Assembly (NCBI GenBank): GCA_023336875.1
Contig: JAMBLH010000213.1
Coordinates: 1 to 6,392, forward strand
DNA: 6,392 bases
Direction: 5' to 3'
Source: Actinomycetes bacterium
GTDB taxonomy: Bacteria > Actinomycetota > Acidimicrobiia > Spongiisociales > UBA5794
Shown here piece by piece: positions 5,206-6,392 of this stretch. The notes beneath the pieces are model-generated. The model did not search any database, was not told the origin of the DNA, and saw only the letters and a list, made by a program, of their open reading frames with translations. The position numbers were made by a program, and so were the translations under genes. The stretch's first letter is position 1; each line of letters begins with the position of its first letter.

Positions 5206-6392
5206 ATGTATGACATCGCCATCATCGGTGGAGGACCTGGCGGATATGCCGCGGCCCTCTACGCCCACAATTTCGACCTTTCAGTGGTGCTGATTGAGAA
5301 GGAACGCGTTGGTGGAACCTGTCTCATCAGAGGGTGCATCCCCGCCAAGGCATGGATCCAGTCGGCAGAGGTCTACTCAACCGTCGCACGTGCAGGCGAA
5401 TTCGGCGTTGTCTCCTCGCCGCCAGAGTTCTCCTGGCCCCAAGCACTCGAGAGGAAGCAGAAGATCGTCGAGGGACTCGTTGGCGGCCTCAGCGGAATCC
5501 TGAAACAACGTGGTGTCGAGGTGATCGATGGCTACGGCCGAATCAGCGGTCCGGGAGAGGTCACGGCGACAGATTCTGAGGGAGAAGAGACGAGGATCGA
5601 GGCGCGGAACATCATCCTGGCCACGGGGTCCGAAGCCGCCACGATCCCTGGTTATGAGATCAATGGAACGACGATCGTCACGTCTGATGAAGCCCTCGAC
5701 TGGACCGAACAGCCGGGAAGTGTTGCGATCATCGGTGCAGGCGTCATCGGTACAGAGTTCGCATCGTTCCTCGCAGAGATCGGAACAGAGGTCCACCTCT
5801 TCGAGATGGAGGGCCAGCTCGTTCCTGGAATGGAACCCGAGGCCGCGAAGGTTCTCGCCAGGGCATTCAAGAAGCGAAAGATCGTCACCCACCTTGGCGT
5901 GGGTGTTGGGCCGGCCAAGGTCACCGACACGGGTGTCACGGTCCCGTATAAGGACGAGTCTGTTGAAGTGGATGTCGTCCTTGTCGCTGTTGGTCGCAAA
6001 CCGGTCACCGGCGATTTGGGCCTTGACGTTGTGGGCGTCACCACAGACCGCGGGTTCGTTGCGGTGGACACGGCAACGATGCAGACAAGCTCTGAGAACG
6101 TCTATGCCGTGGGCGACATCGTGGCGGGGAGTCCCCAGCTGGCTCATGTTGCTTTTGCCGAGGCCATTGCGGCGGTCACGTACATCGCCACAGGACACAC
6201 AGCGGCGGTTGATTACAGCGCCATTCCAATGGTCGTCTACACGCATCCAGAGATCGCCTGGGTGGGCAAGACCGCTGCGGACGCATCCGATGAGGGAGTC
6301 GACGTCACAGCGACCGAACATGGCATGCGAGGTGTTGGCAGGGCGATCATTATGGGCCAGATTGATGGCATCGTAAAGATCGTGTCCGAGAC
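5206..6392 (+). CDS. lpd: Dihydrolipoyl dehydrogenase (E3), 3' end cut off by window
   Basis: This is a flavoprotein that reoxidises the dihydrolipoyl arm of E2 with NAD+. There are 395 complete codons before the edge, out of about 460-470 usual. The FAD dinucleotide fold GGGPGG is at residues 8-13. The redox disulfide is Cys39/Cys44 in GGTCLIRGCIPAKA, where most homologues have Ser or Thr in place of Ala47. ATGSEA at 139-144 closes the first FAD region. The NAD fold GAGVIG is at 177-182, and AVGD at 301-304 contacts FAD (Asp304). THPEIAWVG opens the dimer-interface domain, whose catalytic His-Glu pair lies outside the window. ATG 5206 is the first possible start because an in-frame TAG precedes it by one codon. 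GGAG (5191-5194) is 11 bases upstream, a rather long spacing. It follows aceE by 50 bases with no terminator, although a TATTCT at 5162-5167 could be a weak internal promoter. It is very probably the E3 of the pyruvate dehydrogenase complex, although sharing with other 2-oxoacid dehydrogenases is common. Confidence 0.95.
   Translation, partial: MYDIAIIGGGPGGYAAALYAHNFDLSVVLIEKERVGGTCLIRGCIPAKAWIQSAEVYSTVARAGEFGVVSSPPEFSWPQALERKQKIVEGLVGGLSGILKQRGVEVIDGYGRISGPGEVTATDSEGEETRIEARNIILATGSEAATIPGYEINGTTIVTSDEALDWTEQPGSVAIIGAGVIGTEFASFLAEIGTEVHLFEMEGQLVPGMEPEAAKVLARAFKKRKIVTHLGVGVGPAKVTDTGVTVPYKDESVEVDVVLVAVGRKPVTGDLGLDVVGVTTDRGFVAVDTATMQTSSENVYAVGDIVAGSPQLAHVAFAEAIAAVTYIATGHTAAVDYSAIPMVVYTHPEIAWVGKTAADASDEGVDVTATEHGMRGVGRAIIMGQIDGIVKIVSE

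Noticed and set aside
5377..6321. A 314-codon open frame antisense to lpd
   Set aside because: It lies wholly inside lpd, whose motifs and frame are certain. Its product is Arg/Asp/Cys-rich without any domain, as expected when the complement of a GC-rich gene happens to lack stops.
5528..6376. A 282-codon plus-strand frame inside lpd
   Set aside because: It is a shifted frame of lpd, very rich in Arg and Ser, with no ribosome binding site or recognisable motif.
1..6392. Mobile elements, CRISPR arrays, tRNA or rRNA genes, defence systems
   Set aside because: I looked for direct or inverted repeats, transposase or nuclease motifs and cloverleaf-like sequence and saw none; the genes are housekeeping or small hypothetical.

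Overview
The window is about 6.4 kb of moderately GC-rich bacterial chromosome, densely packed with genes. The organism is most likely an actinobacterium, and the protein style suggests something like an environmental Acidimicrobiia lineage. The reasons are the homodimeric-type pyruvate dehydrogenase E1 of 901 residues, a lipoamide dehydrogenase with a CxxxxC redox motif of actinobacterial flavour, GGAG-type ribosome binding sites mixed with apparently leaderless starts, and -10 boxes of the form TANNNT. No rRNA or other marker gene is present, so this placement is an inference.

Region 1 (1-956, minus strand) is an envelope thiol-oxidation pair. A DsbB/BdbC-type membrane quinone oxidoreductase is followed, 45 bases later, by a membrane-anchored thioredoxin-fold protein with a WCPHC active site, which the window edge cuts off. 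The two probably form a disulfide-making relay outside the cytoplasmic membrane.

Region 2 (1033-1675, plus strand) is divergent from that pair and holds two small genes of unknown function: a 136-residue protein with one membrane anchor and a 67-residue acidic, charged protein. They appear to form a two-gene operon.

Region 3 (1672-2372, minus strand) converges on region 2 so closely that the two stop codons overlap. It encodes an alpha/beta hydrolase of the HPHP...GG type. It also seems to hold an unlisted 28-residue single-helix membrane peptide, whose TGA overlaps the GTG start of the hydrolase.

Region 4 (2450-6392, plus strand) is central carbon metabolism: aceE (E1 of pyruvate dehydrogenase) followed by lpd (E3), which runs off the right edge. 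The E2 gene is not between them and may lie further downstream.

The window has two divergent start regions, 957-1032 and 2373-2449. All four outward transcription units have a plausible TANNNT -10 box there. In two of them the box lies only 6-7 bases from a start codon that lacks a Shine-Dalgarno sequence, which suggests leaderless mRNAs. No mobile element, CRISPR array, tRNA or rRNA gene or clear terminator was seen, and no stretch over 300 bases lacks a gene. Most of the window is housekeeping. The most novel-looking items are the hidden 28-residue peptide and the unknown two-gene unit.
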